DNA from: Reticulitermes lucifugus
Taxonomy: Eukaryota > Arthropoda > Insecta > Blattodea > Rhinotermitidae
Assembly: GCA_026260175.1 (NCBI GenBank)
Contig: JAKCWW010000690.1
Location: 16,875 to 80,874, forward strand
DNA length: 64,000 nucleotides
Direction of reading: 5' to 3'
The notes beneath the pieces were generated by a model that was not told where the DNA came from, ran no database searches, and saw nothing but the letters and a program-made list of their open reading frames with translations. A program made the translations under genes and the position numbers. Positions 1 through 12,739 of this stretch are shown piece after piece; position 1 is the first letter of the stretch, and the number at the start of each line of letters is the position of its first letter.

Positions 1-231
1 ACGGCAGTTCTGCTGACCGGTAAGAACACAGTGATGTATTACAGTATATATACATACTGGCGCGTGCTTACGGTAAAGAAATGTAAGTAATGCAATGAGA
101 CTAAGCACGCTTATTTTTACTTCCGTTATAACACTTGCGCACGGCGCTTCTATTAACCGGCAGACTCGACACAATGTCGACCTGCTGGCTCTCTTGGGTG
201 TTACGCATGCGCCCCGCACTGTGGCCAGGGC

Positions 232-332
232 AAGCGGTAGCCGTGTAAAATACCCTACTGCAGGAACGCACGACCGGAGCTAAGCGGTAGACATGTAACG
301 CACCCTACTGCAGGAACCCCTATTGCAGGAAC
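232..332. repeat. Two-copy 50-bp tandem repeat
   Basis: The block starting AAGCGGTAG at 232 recurs at 282, exactly 50 bp later, and both copies carry CCCTACTGCAGGAAC. A third partial piece (CCCTATTGCAGGAAC) follows at 318. It is CpG-rich. No coding meaning was seen. Confidence 0.7.
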
Positions 333-1380
333 TGTGTTTGCGCGTGAAAAACACACGAAACTAATGGCGGAAAGAAACAAAATATTATACCTATATACTT
401 ACTTTTTGTCTTAAATTCTTCTGGGTGAGCGGCGCTTACCTAGCATACCCTGAATGCACGCCACTGGCCCGGTTCCAGGCCAGGTAATACAAACAATATT
501 TGTGCGTCCTTCAGACTAAACTTCAGGTCCCATATGAAGAATAACGTAAGAAAAGTATTTTCAAATAGGAACTGTTGGAAACAAAATTATCACAGATTAT
601 CTTATTAACACTGAGGTTGAAAGATTTTGTGATATACCTGCAACACTCTGGTCTTGTATATCACCTGAAAACGACGGATCACCAAGACTGCGAGTCACGT
701 TGGCACAGCAGAACAAATGTGTACGAATCTTTTGATGACCTTTATGAAAGTTCTGAAAATATGGTAACAGATCATCGAGAATAAGTCAAGAGACTCAAGT
801 TCAACAAGAGACCACGCAGATACTGGTGAGTTTGTGTGCACCATTCAAAGAAGCTTCATTGCCACTTGTAGCACATACATATGCAAAAATACCGTTTCGT
901 CAACTTATAATTTAATAATTTAATGCCATCGTCAAAGCATAAGATATAACTTACGGCATGACCAAAAGGTGTTATATTCGGACACTTATGAGCTGGCTGA
1001 ATTTAAAAACAAATACTCTCAAAATTCTAAGTAAAAATTTACAACACATAAATTGCACAGAGTCTCTTCGTACTTTTGGCCACATTTCCTTCATTTAAGA
1101 ATTCTTTCGACGGAAATAGAAGAAGAAAAATATAATGTACTAAATTTAATACAAGATTTCTGGCATGATAAAGAATCAGGACCGATTGCAGGTACATCAG
1201 AAAATTTTTCAAGGAACGTGTGAATGACAAGGCTCAACACATAAGAAGGAAGACAAAGATTTTGGATTTCATTGTGTTCGAAAAAGCAGTCGAAATGCCA
1301 AAAATCGAGAAAATGAAATAGAGTATTTTGTGCATATTGATGGACGTCACGTCCAAATCCATGGTTTACTTGACTCTTGG
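333..1380. other. No gene recognised
   Basis: Short open frames occur on both strands, but none shows a recognisable domain. The right part (about 950-1380) may be decayed sequence belonging to the hAT-like transposase just downstream, but I could not find a convincing motif in it. Confidence 0.4.
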
Positions 1381-1563
1381 GAAATCTACGAAGAATTCGG
1401 GTACCTACAAGGAATTTTCGGCATGTGCTGTGTGTATCTACCACCAGCGCAAGCAGAGAAGGAAATTTTAGTTTAGCCGGTCTTATAGGGTAGGAGCATC
1501 GGAGCAGCTTAAGCAGGGAAAGTGTTGATTCCATTTTGTTCGTGTACAACGAAATGCAGTAAA
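1330..1563 (+). pseudogene. hAT-family transposase C-terminal remnant
   Basis: The frame reads RHVLCVSTTSASREGNFSLA, then an in-frame TAG, then RSSLSRESVDSILFVYNEM and a stop. This fits the hAT C-terminal dimerisation region, whose usual form is LCxPATSAxSExxFSxAG followed by RxxLxxxxVxxLLFLxxN. Just upstream, in another frame, a W..YEEFGYLQGIF stretch resembles the WW..NE..FP.L segment that normally precedes it, so at least one frameshift separates the two. No terminal inverted repeats or 8-bp duplications were found. In hAT elements this region helps transposase subunits pair. The copy is old and cannot encode a working enzyme. The family call rests on this one motif block. Confidence 0.58.
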
Positions 1564-2033
1564 AGACACTGAAACGTTATTCAGCTTGGAAGTATAATAA
1601 ATGCCAGGAAAATGGAATTATTTAAAGCAGTTTTTCTACATGAGCTTGGGGAGTTAATTACTTTCGAGTTCGTCGAACAGATATCACATACTTCATTTTT
1701 TCGACGTTTTTTAGTTGCAACAAGAGATCTTCACGGTCCCGATGGCCGAGTTGCACAAATATTATTCAAGTTCAGGTCGGGCCAGTAAAGCTAATTATAC
1801 TGGTGCTCGGCTTGGTCGGATAGCACAGCTAATATGCGGGTTGGGGTCGGGCCGGTTAGCAGATGCAATTTATGTGAGATAGGACGCGCCCAGGCCAAAA
1901 TCTCTTCGGGTTGGACACGGTAAAATTATAAAATTTCGGCGCGTGCAGACTTCGAGGCTTTATAACGAAGTCGAGTGCAACTTACGTGTAAACGCCAGCG
2001 CTAGAGAACAAAGAATTGGCGGTTTAATGTTTA

Positions 2034-2125
2034 CACCTGGTGTGTAGGCAACAGTGGTGTAATGGTTGCACCCGTTGGGTAGGCAGTCGTGGTGTAGTAA
2101 TCGCACCTGTTGTGTAGGCAATGCC
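2034..2125. repeat. 35-bp tandem repeat, about 2.6 copies
   Basis: Units begin CACCTGGTGTGTAGGCA (2034), CACCCGTTGGGTAGGCA (2069) and CACCTGTTGTGTAGGCA (2104), spaced exactly 35 bp. Each full unit contains GTGGTGTARTRRT. That looks slightly like a tRNA A box, but no matching B box was seen nearby. Confidence 0.75.
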
Positions 2126-5100
2126 TCTACCAAAAAGTCAGTTGTACATCGAGTTTGAAGATTATTGGCAACAGTTGAGCATATTATAGAGACAGTAATC
2201 AGTAAAAACTATTTAACTCTTTAAAACGTGATGGTTAATTAATGTACTACACGTTTTAACACTGAAAGTTCCACGTCCCACGCACAGAGTATATTTATGT
2301 GATCTTATGGATCTCAGTACAAAGAGCGATTACTTCTCGATACAGCATTAATTGACTGTTATTTATAATCGAGGCGGAGTGTGTTTACTGTTTGGCACGG
2401 ACTCAGTCTTTACACAAAATTTAGGTTAATCACAGCTTTCCCCGCACGACTGGCAAGTTCCCAAGGCACACACCGTCCCGCGACTTGTACTACGTGTGTT
2501 TTAAAATTTCTTACATGTAGAATTTTGTAACAGAATTATGCATGCAGCGAGAAGGTCATAAAAATCACGAGATTTTTTACACAACATTGGACAAGGCAAT
2601 GACCAACACAGGATATAACAGGCTTAAACTTGGCGGCGGTCAAGCTTACAGCCGTTCAGTTGATTGAGTTAACGTTACAGCAAAAGCGAAGTAATATAAG
2701 GCATGCTCTATTTTACAAGGCCTGGACTGACAGAGGCCATGTATGCATTGTGTATTGTAAACAGTTATAAGTACTGAAAAAATGTATGAAAGCTAAGACG
2801 AAACGTGTATATATGTAAATACATACAACCGAAAGAGACTGTGACTTATGACAACGGACAGGCCAGCTCTGTCGTCAGCGAGGCTGCCCCAAGACTGACA
2901 GAGAGTAGCATTTAATATACGGAACAAAATATAGTCATATGCTCCGGAGGGCTGACATCAACGGACATATTGACTGACCGTCATTATTAAAGAGGCTTTG
3001 ACTCTGACTTTTGTTTTTAAAGAGTTAGTCTGCTGGGTGGTGCTGCTAAGAATTTAAATACAAATTGGCATTACATCCTAGGCTGATGCTTTAATTCTGA
3101 AATAGATGCAGTTGGAAAGATATTACTGGATGTGACTTTATTTATGATAATTTGTTACTAATAAGTTTATTTCTTTAAAAACCATTTTTTTGTCTTCATG
3201 TGTACATTCGCGTTTATAAAATTAGTAACTGCTACAAAATTCTAAATTTAAATCCCTCACGATGGTCCAGTGTCATTTCAACATACTTGAAAATTTGTAA
3301 AATGATGTCAAATTATAAAATGATGCCTTTCATTGTCGTAGTCACTTTACAAAATAAAATCTCAAGGAATACTTGTAATTTAATAGCATTTTCTTTTACT
3401 TTAGTCCTGATGTAAAACAAAACACCCTCCAGTATTTGGGTATCTGCTGCCTGTGTTGCCTGATTTCACCCGCTCGGTGACATATTTTCATTGCCATGCT
3501 TTTTTTGTGTTGATATATTTATTTTCGTAGCTACCTGCACTAATTTTTGCACAGTTTATAAAACTAACGAGGAAGCCAGAGAAAAAATGAAATTATTTTT
3601 ATGAAATTTCCACATCATAATACTGCTGTTTTACTTAGTTTTGTTAAATAACTTTTGATTGCATTAAAATAACATCATATTTCCTTTGTTTGTTCACTCT
3701 CTCCTCCACTGGGACTGCAGAATGACTAAAATATTCTATTATAATTCCACGTAATTTTCTTATATGGCACATAAACGTTTTGCATGTTACTTAAGTAACT
3801 CATCGACATCCTGAACATGAATAATTTCCTTAAAGCCAAAAACATTTTTACGTTAACAAAATTAGTTCAATCCAACATTTCTTCGTCTACCTTCTATATT
3901 GGAATGAAATTTGTTATTGGAGTATTTCTCATTCCAACTTTCTATTTGCAACTTTGAAGAAGAAAGAATAAAACCAAAGTTGCTGGAGTTCTTAAACTTT
4001 TAAGGAAAAACACTAGTACGAAGAGACTAGAAGAAATATTTCTCTCTCGCTTTCTACCAATCTCTTCCCTTTCCTTTTGATAAGGGGAAAGAGATTTCAC
4101 TGCAGTAGACGTAAGGAGGCACACAGCTCTTTTGGACAGTAAAAGGCTTCATTGTCTTCTCAAAATGAAATGTAAGGGTTAAGACAAGCCGCGGAACTAA
4201 AGAAATTAGCGTTTAAATAAGCTCTTCTCTTGCCAAGTTTGCAAGCAATTGTTTCACAGCTGAAAGCCATAACAGGGGCCCTAACGGATGCAAAATGACT
4301 AACAAGCAAAACCAATAATATATTTACATAATTAAAACACGCATTTCTTTCTAAATAAAATACGTAGCCGTACTAATAGAGCTCACAGCCACTTACAATA
4401 CGTACACGGACCGGATGCTCCACTAGCATTCTTTCGGCCAAAGAAATGGAATAAAGTGTATGAACGTATAAAAATAGGCTGTGATAACTTCAGATGCTTA
4501 ATCTCTCGTAAGGCAAGAAAACTTTATAAATCAATAAACATACAATTAGTCTTCTTATTTTTTTTTCCATACTTTTTACTCTTCCACTTTCAAGCTACAT
4601 TAAATTGTCCTACAATAAAAATGTTGCACTATTATCGTGTAAAATGTGCTTCATACAGGCTTGTAGCTTACACTCTGTTTATGTAATATCTGCCCTACAT
4701 AACCTAAGGTATCAAAAGAGAAATTTATGAGGTTGAAAGATGTTTCCGTTTGTTAACATGAGAAAATGTAAAGAATTTTTGTAAGATATGTATATATAAT
4801 ATGTTCGTATAACCTACTGTACGATTGTATATCACATATTTCTGCGCCCTGTTAAATGGTAAATCTTTGAAATCCCTAATGTCAAATACGTTGCCAATAA
4901 AATTGCTCAACCCAAATATTTCTTACGACTGAAATAAGAGATTGCATATCTACCTTTTCTTGATACTGTGAGTATTCAAAATAAAGTACTTGTTTCAATC
5001 TCCAGAAACTTAGCGGATTTAGGAAGAATTTTCTGTCCTATATGTGGAACGTTTTTAGGTCTACTCTGTTGTTACTTTTCCATTCCTTCAACAGTAAATT

Positions 5101-5890
5101 CGTGATAGCCCTTTAGGGCTCCGCGGTAAATTTTCTGGCCATGCATAGGCGGCTTCCTTCTCCTGCCCCAAAACAAGTCGTAACCCCACAGGCCAAATAC
5201 AAGTCTATGCATACTAGGGACTACATTTACTGTGAAACAAAAGCGTCAAAACAGAATCTCGCTGACTCCTCTCTTCGAAATAAATAGAAAATTTGTATAC
5301 GTACACTTCACAAGTTACAACACAAGTAGCCCTTTTCCTAGCACCACAGCATGCATATATAGAGAGGTGCTGAGATGAAGCTCCACACATTCTACAGCAG
5401 GTGAAGTGGAATGGGTAGCTACAGTTTTAAACTGCTGATTCTCCCAAAGAAGCGGCCCCCGGTATCCACAGTTTAGAATACTGGGAGTCTCCAGAATAGA
5501 TTTGAATTGGTGTCGAAAGATAAATTCCTGCCAATTCCATAAATTGAACACAGGTCACTGAGTACACTAATAGAGCTATGACTCCTCATAAAAAGTTGAA
5601 ATATAGTGCGGTTCCGTCTTGGTGTGTGTGACGCGTGACTGGAAGACGTTGATATGCAGAACTCTGTCTCGACTACTTTATTGTGCAAATCGAAGCCTGT
5701 AAGTGGCTAGGTTGCATGTTCGTGGTGTTATCTCGCTTCAGGCACTGCAATTTAGGCTGATAGTCTGAGTTATGGATAGGGAGCCTTATTTCACGAAATA
5801 TAAAGAAGCAAAGTAACAAATACACTTAAATAGTAAGTAAAATAAAACTATACTTAAGGAGAATTTCAAATATGATACATTGGAAGAATA
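2126..5890. other. Intergenic, no gene recognised
   Basis: AT-rich DNA with only short frames of no recognisable family. CpG is present at ordinary density, for example around 5100-5700. No repeat family was identified with confidence. Confidence 0.4.
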
Positions 5891-5894
5891 CAGG

Positions 5895-6117
5895 TAAAGA
5901 TAAAGTTCGCCCTAGAATAGGCCATGAAGGCCCAGAGGGGGAGTAGAGGTATAGCTCTACTCTTTCCTTAACCTCGGCGCTAGATGGGGGTGGGTGGTCA
6001 ACGCCACGCCCCGGCTCCTTTACCCCGGGGAATGACCCGGTACCCATTACACAGGAGGCTGGGTAGGCCCCAGGGCCGGTCTGTAAGGGTGCTGAAAATC
6101 TCGCCCCAACCGGGATT
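5895..6117 (-). mobile_element. tRNA-derived SINE, 3' body (split copy)
   Basis: Read on the minus strand, this matches the body and tail of the SINE at 42193-42470: CCAGACCGGCCCTGG, AGAGTAGAGCTATACCTCTA and GGGCCTTCATGGCC occur in the same order. Its head lies 1.9 kb away at 8021-8085 because a LINE inserted between them. GGATT is present at both junctions (6113-6117 and 8021-8025), as expected for a target-site duplication. Confidence 0.8.
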
Positions 6118-8020
6118 TTTTTTAAATACTTTATTGGTCTGAATAATGCGTTACAGTTTTTTTATACAACTAAGTTTAATGTGTTGGTGTCTACATACTT
6201 AGGTATAAGGTTTGTGTCTGTCGAATGAATTATAGTATCTATAACAGTATGCGGTAAGGACTGAAAGCCGCTCTGTGATATGTGTGAGTTGGCTGGTTCA
6301 ATCGCGCCATATTTCGCGTCAGGTATCTGCTGTATGGGAATGAAGGATGTGACGCTGTCTTGTTGGTGCGGCCCTTCATCGCCCGCGCATCTTATTTGTG
6401 GGGGCCGCCGGAAGTCGGCGGCAAGTGGTCGTGTTGGTGTTGTCCTTACGGATGACTTACATGGTGTTGGAGGTGTTTCTCATAGTCCAATACATCAAGA
6501 TATCGGCCGCAATTCTTATATGCGCTATGCAGCCTTTGTTCTCTCCATCGCGCTCGTCGTATGAAGTCTAAGTAGTCTTGTAGTGTTAACGTTGGGTTAT
6601 TGTGTATGTAGCCTATCATATGGCCCAAGATCCAGATCGTAGCATTCTGTCTTTGTAAGGGATGTATCTTGAAGTCCGGGAAGCATATCCAATTATCTGG
6701 AATATTATGTGAATCGGTGCGCATGTAGGTGGCAAGTCGTTTCTTTGTCCAATCCCATATTATTTGTGCGTCTGTACACGCCGTGTATCTATGTAGGGCT
6801 GTGTCATATTGTGTACACTGTTTGCATCTCCCATCTTCGTGGAGGTTAATGGTCTTCAGCCTGGCGTTTGTGGGCAGGATGTCATGAACTATTGTGTACC
6901 ACGTCGTCCGTATAGAACGCGGTAGGAAGGGTTTGTTGATGTTGCTCCATACCCTTGTCCAATGGATGTGCGGAAATTTGTTTTGTACTCTGAGCCCCGA
7001 TGACTTAATGGCTTCTAATTGCTTATAACGTTGTGTGTTATATATTAGACGTCTGTATTTGGTGATGGACTCCGTATCACGTCGACTCCTTATATACGGA
7101 CCTTCTTGAAAATATATCCTCAGATATTCAAGTGTTGGTGGTAGGGGCTCCCAATTGGGGGGGGGTTGTGGTGTTGTCTACAGGCGTCGTGTAAGGCAAG
7201 CCAGTGTGCTGTCAATACGTCAGGGTTGTGTCGCTGCTGTTGAAGCCTAAAAAGTTATAATGTATCGCACTTTGCCTTAATATGTATCATTTCTACGCCT
7301 CCTTCCATTGGTTTCTTATAAATCGTCGTGGCGGGGACACGGAAAATGGACCCTCGCCATATATATTGTAGTAAGATTGCCTGTATTTGATTCGCTTGGT
7401 CGTCCTGTATAGGGAGTAACTGGGCCACGTACCATATTTTGGACAAGAGCCATACATTGCATACTCTGATTCGTTGTTGTACGTCAAGTTGACGGATATA
7501 CTCGTAATAGTCTTGAACTCCGGCCCGTATCTTGTTGATTTTATCGGTCCACGTGTTAGTAATAGTTTGTGTAATGGTTGGTCCGAAGTGAAATCCTAAT
7601 ATCGTGGCGTTGTTCGCATAGTGGATGTCTCCTAGGTCTTCTTGCATATTCCACTTCCCTATGGGAAGTGCTGCCGATTTATCCCAATTTATGCTAGCAC
7701 CTGTGGCACGTGTATAGAGCTGGATTATGTGATGGAGGGTTTTGACTTCCCTTTTGGTCCGTATTATGACTGTTACGTCGTCCGCCTAAGCAATACATGC
7801 GGTGGGTGCGTTGTCTGGGCCAGTCTGTATTCCTCGCAAGTGTGTGTTAAGGAGGACAAGAAAGGGATTTATGACCAAAGCATATAGAATGGAACTGAGG
7901 GGGCACCCTTGCCTAATGGAGCAGTGAATTCGGATGTCTCCGCTGATGTGGACATTAATGTCCAGTCGAGACTGAGCGTTATTATATAAGGACCGATGAG
8001 TTTCGTACCATAATTATATT
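6118..8020 (-). mobile_element. 5'-truncated LINE with reverse transcriptase and CCHC tail
   Basis: This is the 3' part of a non-LTR retrotransposon. Reading down from about 7990, one frame stays open to 7255 except for a TAG at the position of the catalytic tyrosine. It gives SIRQGCPLSSILYALVINP, then ADDVTVII (normally YADD), then TGASINWDKS and the thumb-like IWRGSIFRVPATTIYKKP. Further 3', at about 6840-6740, a CKQC..H....C segment fits the C-terminal zinc knuckle. The element ends with AATAAA near 6133, then a short poly(A) next to the SINE. Only the last third of a full LINE is present; endonuclease and gag-like parts are missing. The thumb and tail suggest an L1/Tx1-like clade, but this is tentative. 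Few breaks and retained CpG suggest a fairly recent insertion. Confidence 0.8.
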
Positions 8021-8085
8021 GGATTCGATCCCCGGACAGTCCAGCTCGTAGCGAGTCGCTATACCGACTACGCTATCACGGCCCA
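8021..8085 (-). mobile_element. tRNA-derived SINE head (split copy)
   Basis: On the minus strand it starts GGGCCGTGATAGCGTAGTCG and ends GGGGATCGAATCC. TAGCGTAGTCGG fits an RNA polymerase III A box and GGGATCGAATCC a B box. It is the missing head of the SINE body at 5895-6117. Confidence 0.8.
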
Positions 8086-8089
8086 CATT

Positions 8090-9685
8090 GGAAAAATAGA
8101 GTTAATATAAACAATAACAAAACGGCATTGCATACAAAAACGTTATACATACATGCATACAAATTACTTCCTACCTCAAGTTTTAGGGCATAAGATGGAG
8201 GTAGCTTGTGACTGCGAAATGTTTGTAAATATTGAACAGGCCACATAACGTCACATCCCATAAGACGGCAATATTAATATTTACAGCCACGAGACCTTCA
8301 GATCACAGTTACTTACTGTACTTTGTCAGCGAGTTGTCGCTCATTCGTTATTTTTCTCTTTCTTTACTAATTCTTTCCCTTTCTTTATGTTTTCTTATCA
8401 TTTATTTTACCTTCTTTTCTCTCAACGCCATTCTGTTCTTTTCTTAATATTTTTATTCTTCTTTATTTGTTTCTTTCTCCTTTCGTTTTAAATTACTACT
8501 CCATTCTGGTCGAATGATAGATCGCTTCGGATGTGATAAAAATAAGACATTGGCTGTTGTGAGGAAATGTCCCACCATTATTCTGCAGAAGCTGAGGATA
8601 ATATTCCTGTCAGTTAACTGACTCCTATTTCCTTTAAAAAAAATAACATCCCTACAGTAAATTTTAAATGATAGCACTAGGAAAGACAGATGAATTCACG
8701 TGCGAGGGACAACAATAACGAAACGTATTTGTGTATTTCATGTAAGGAGTCGTAAAGTACTGAAATATCGGCATTCATTCTCTTATATTCTGCAGCTGGA
8801 AATCAAGCCGTCTACAAAGTTTGAAACAGCAAATTAAAGGCAAAACACGAGACAGTCCGCCGTATGACATCGAAATTTCCTTCCACGTCTGTGGCTGCAT
8901 ATTTGCTAAAAGGAAACCTTATACAAATACCTTATAAACATATTTAAATTAAATGTAGCATGTATTTTCAGTTTTCTCTTATTTACTACTGACCTTAGAT
9001 CTGTTTTTGTCATTCTAATACTCCAAGACCATAATCGTCGACCGCGGTGACAGAGGATAAACACGAAACTGAATTCAGAAATTTGTAAAGAATGAGATCG
9101 TAGTCGGTGTATGCTATATATTCTATGGACCAAAATTTGTTATTATTTTAGCCTCTGTCCCTTTCCTCAAATAACAATTCGGGGCACTGATGAGTGTCCT
9201 TATTCTTCTCTCTCTTTTTATGAGGGTAAAGACTTGGTAAACCTGAATACATACACAACAAGGAACAGTCATTGGCATCAACAAAGAATGTTGCATGTGT
9301 TTGTATGCAGTAAAATTATGTTATATTATCTACAACCTAGGATGACGTGGCTCTAATCAGGATATAAGACCGAATAATATGGAAATACATTATTGGAATT
9401 ATTTACAGATTGCATGAGTTATAAAATCGCACATCTCAAGTTAACTTGCACGTATTAGCTGAAGGCCGGAAGTAGGTTAACTTCCTACTTCTTATTTGAA
9501 TAGCACAATATTATATTTTTAATCTTGAAACTTGATATCCAAATATAGGACACACATCTGTGCGAGACTTATGTAAAGTAGAGGTCACATGACACAGATA
9601 AGGACTAAAGTGAATTTCTCCCTGCAATATTTAGTGTTGGCACACATACACGTTTTAATTTTAATCCTTGACTGTTCTAGGAAAT
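8090..9685. other. Intergenic, no gene recognised
   Basis: It contains a pyrimidine-rich stretch (about 8340-8475, TTTCTCTTTCTTT-like) and otherwise unremarkable AT-rich sequence. Short frames are present, but none was recognised. Confidence 0.4.
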
Positions 9686-9689
9686 AAAG

Positions 9690-10290
9690 AAGACTGAATG
9701 GCTGACTAAATTACTAAGTGGATATCTACTTTATAATGAGTGATTTATTGAATTGTTGACTAAGTGACACAATGACCTATTTGTTGATCAGATCATTGGC
9801 TGATTTAATAAAGAGTTCATTGGCTGACTTACTACGTGGCTCGTTGGTACATTTACTTTAAGTATCTCTTTCGCTGAATTGTTGAATGGTGCATTAGATG
9901 GTTTACGGAATTTTTTATTGTCTGATGTACTGAGTGGCTGGTTTATTGTTTTCCTGAGTGGACCGTTCACCACTTTTCAGAATGGCTCACTAGTTGATCT
10001 ACTATGTAGCTAACAGGCGTATTGACTGAATGGTTAATTAGTGATTTAATACATGATCCAGTGGCCGATTAGCTTTGTGAGTCATTAGCGCATTTATTCA
10101 GTTGCTGATTGGTTTATTTGATAAGTGGTTCCTTGACTAGTTTGCTAAGTGATTCCCTGATAGGTTTACTGAGTGGGTCATCGACTAATTTACTGTAGGT
10201 CAAGTGCCTTATTTAATAAAGGCTCGCTGAATGCGTTGGTGAATACACTGTTGGCTAAATGACTAGCTGGTTTCCTGACTGACTGGCTTA
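9690..10290. repeat. Long degenerate tandem repeat (minisatellite)
   Basis: For about 600 bp the sequence keeps returning to variants of GGCTGAYTTACTAAGTGG, TTGGCTGATTTA and GACTAGTTTGCTAAGTG at irregular spacing of roughly 20-30 bp. Copies have diverged strongly, so the array is old. A shorter stretch of similar flavour on the other strand (ACTAACTGAC variants) lies at about 28705-28860. Confidence 0.6.
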
Positions 10291-12690
10291 TATGGCATTC
10301 AAATTACGCACCTTCATTCAAAATACACTTAAAAGCCCGTATCCATAAAGGTTTCTTACGTGTTGTGCTAAAAAAAGACAGTTTAGGCTATGCATGAATC
10401 AAGATGGTTCATTTATTGTGAGTTTACAAACAAATTTAAAAAAACGCATTTAATGTAAACACGATATATAGCAGCACGTCACAAAATAACCGCATTCTAG
10501 CAGAAGTCTGAGGTCCTACAAGTTGATGCGGAGTATAATCCAAATGCACCAGCTTTCTGTAGTGCTCTCATCGCCCACAGAGAAAGAGAGTAACTTTCGC
10601 ATAAGGAAACCTTAAACGTTGAAGGTTTAGTATTTTCCGAACATAAGGCAATAAAATTTTTAGAGGATTTATAAGGAGGCCGTAAGAGGTATGCTATGTC
10701 TGCTGTAGTGTTCTGAGTAATGTGCTCTATGGTTATAACTTTGTGGTTCGCAGTTACGACATAATCATTATTTCTTCGCCTGTGTAATATACACGTAAAT
10801 TTGTCTCTGTGCACGCCATGAAGGAATGAAAACACATTTCCAGTAATTCTCAACCTCATTGCTGGATGGAAGTGAGTGGTCAGCTTCACTTGCCACCAAC
10901 TTTAATCCCAGGGTAAAAGCCCCCGTTATCCGTTGAACCGGCTGCTGAATGGGCTTCAGAGCCCGTCTGAAGACTTCTGCATGTAATTGAAACACAGCCC
11001 GCAGCCTAGCCAGTATTTCGACTACGCTAACATTCCTCATTTCATTTTAAAAGCTCTGTAAATCTATTATAGAATACACGAGTGTGTACTATAGAACATT
11101 TTTTTCTCTAGTAGGAAAATTTCAAAATCAGAATGTCACTACAAAACTGTATCTGTACTAATTATGCAAGTAGGCTACAGCTAGACATTTTCTCTTTGTC
11201 TGTAGCTGTGATAAGGCTAGGAATTCACCTTAACACAAGACTCTAAAATAGAGGGACCCATGACAATACGCGGCATATCGTTGATAAATAACACAGCTTT
11301 TAAAATCATTCAGAAGAGTTTTCGTGAAAGAGTCTTTATAATCATGCTCAGCTGTCATTTACATAAGTAACATTACGTGCACTGCATGAAAGTACGAGAT
11401 TTTTGGGGTGTCTCTGCGAGAAGGGAGAATGGGTCCTAAAGTAATTTGTAACGGTGTGAACTGCATTTAACGTGCTCAAAATATGGAAGAGTAGCGGGAT
11501 ATTGTGAACACGACAATTACATTTCGGTTTGGATAAAAGTGGGGAATAAGATGACTATTCGAACTACGCTTAGCTTCTGAACACCGTCTTTGCTTCTTTG
11601 AGGTAATTCAATAAAACGCTTGTTCTTTGGTGCCTGCTTCGGCTCTTCACGGGAAGGACTGCTTTAGGATTCCTGACCGAACTATTTGAATGAGACCGGG
11701 TGCTGCTATGGCAACCACTCCCCCCCACCCCTCCTCTAATAACCGCATTCTCCTGGGCATCAATATAATTTAGAGACGGTCTTCACTTTTCAGTTTCAAA
11801 GGATGTGTTGCAGGAAGTCGACACAGCCGGATCACAATTCGATTTGTTGATTGTGTTTTTGGAACTGCGACAGATGACACATTACAGGCATCACAAAATT
11901 CTAGCGCTTGAATTGCCAGTAGGAATACAACTTGTTAGGCTATCCCGTCACATATTTGTCTCATATAAGTATGTAGTCGGCATGTGTAATTAAATTTTTT
12001 CTATATCTAGGGCGACACCCAGGCCATAATCCTCATTCCAGAGATCTGCTGCCAGAAGCAAAGACGTCTCCATAGACAACTTAACAAATGGACAAATCAT
12101 GTGGACTGTTCTCGCGTTACACCCGAGTACGTTTAAAGGAGAACATACTTGTAAATAATTTACTTACAGTTTTCATAAAACTTCTATACGACTGTACGTC
12201 CCCCCATTAATCATGTTCATTTATTGCACGTAGGAACAGAGAAATAATCAAATGGGGAGGTGCAAACTACAGCCTGACCTTATTAACTACATTGTTAAAA
12301 AATATAAATACTGGTTGTTATATATACATACATATATAATTCTTACGTGCAACTACGGCGCAACTGAATGACACTAGGTCATGCATGTCTTTTGGGGCAG
12401 GAGGGAGGTTGGATCACATAACCGTGACAAAAAAGTGGTGAAAATTTTGTTTTCTTTGTCATATATTTGTGAAAAAAAAGATTAAATTACCTGATGTATA
12501 CTTGACATTCCCGATCACGGTGCAAGAAATTCACAACTCTCCTTCCATTTCGTTTCTCTTACGTAAGTTATTATAATTATTTTGTATCACCTTTATGCAG
12601 CGTATATACAAATATATACGTGAAACGAACTGTGTTTCTAGGGTACAGTCTTGCAGCTATTTTGTATTTACAATTTTTGTACACGTAATG
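10291..12690. other. Intergenic, no gene recognised
   Basis: A 130-codon open frame on the minus strand (10889-10497) has no family signature I know and no supporting splice context, so it is treated as chance. No repeats were identified with confidence. Confidence 0.4.
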
Positions 12691-12739
12691 TTACTTCCCG
12701 TGTTGAATGCATTGCACTTTTACATGAATACCTTCTGAT

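Noticed and set aside
1091-1549. 152-codon minus-strand frame
   Set aside because: The opposite strand carries the hAT dimerisation motif, so this is an antisense shadow.
8021-8085. Possible tRNA genes at 8021-8085(-), 42193-42270(+), 22919-22990(+) and 38420-38490(+)
   Set aside because: A and B boxes are present, but arms do not fold into a full cloverleaf by eye and each is followed by a shared non-tRNA body, so they are SINE heads.
9100-9135. CRISPR-like or prokaryotic features anywhere in the window
   Set aside because: No regularly spaced direct repeats with unique spacers exist; splicing, SINEs and LINEs show animal nuclear DNA.
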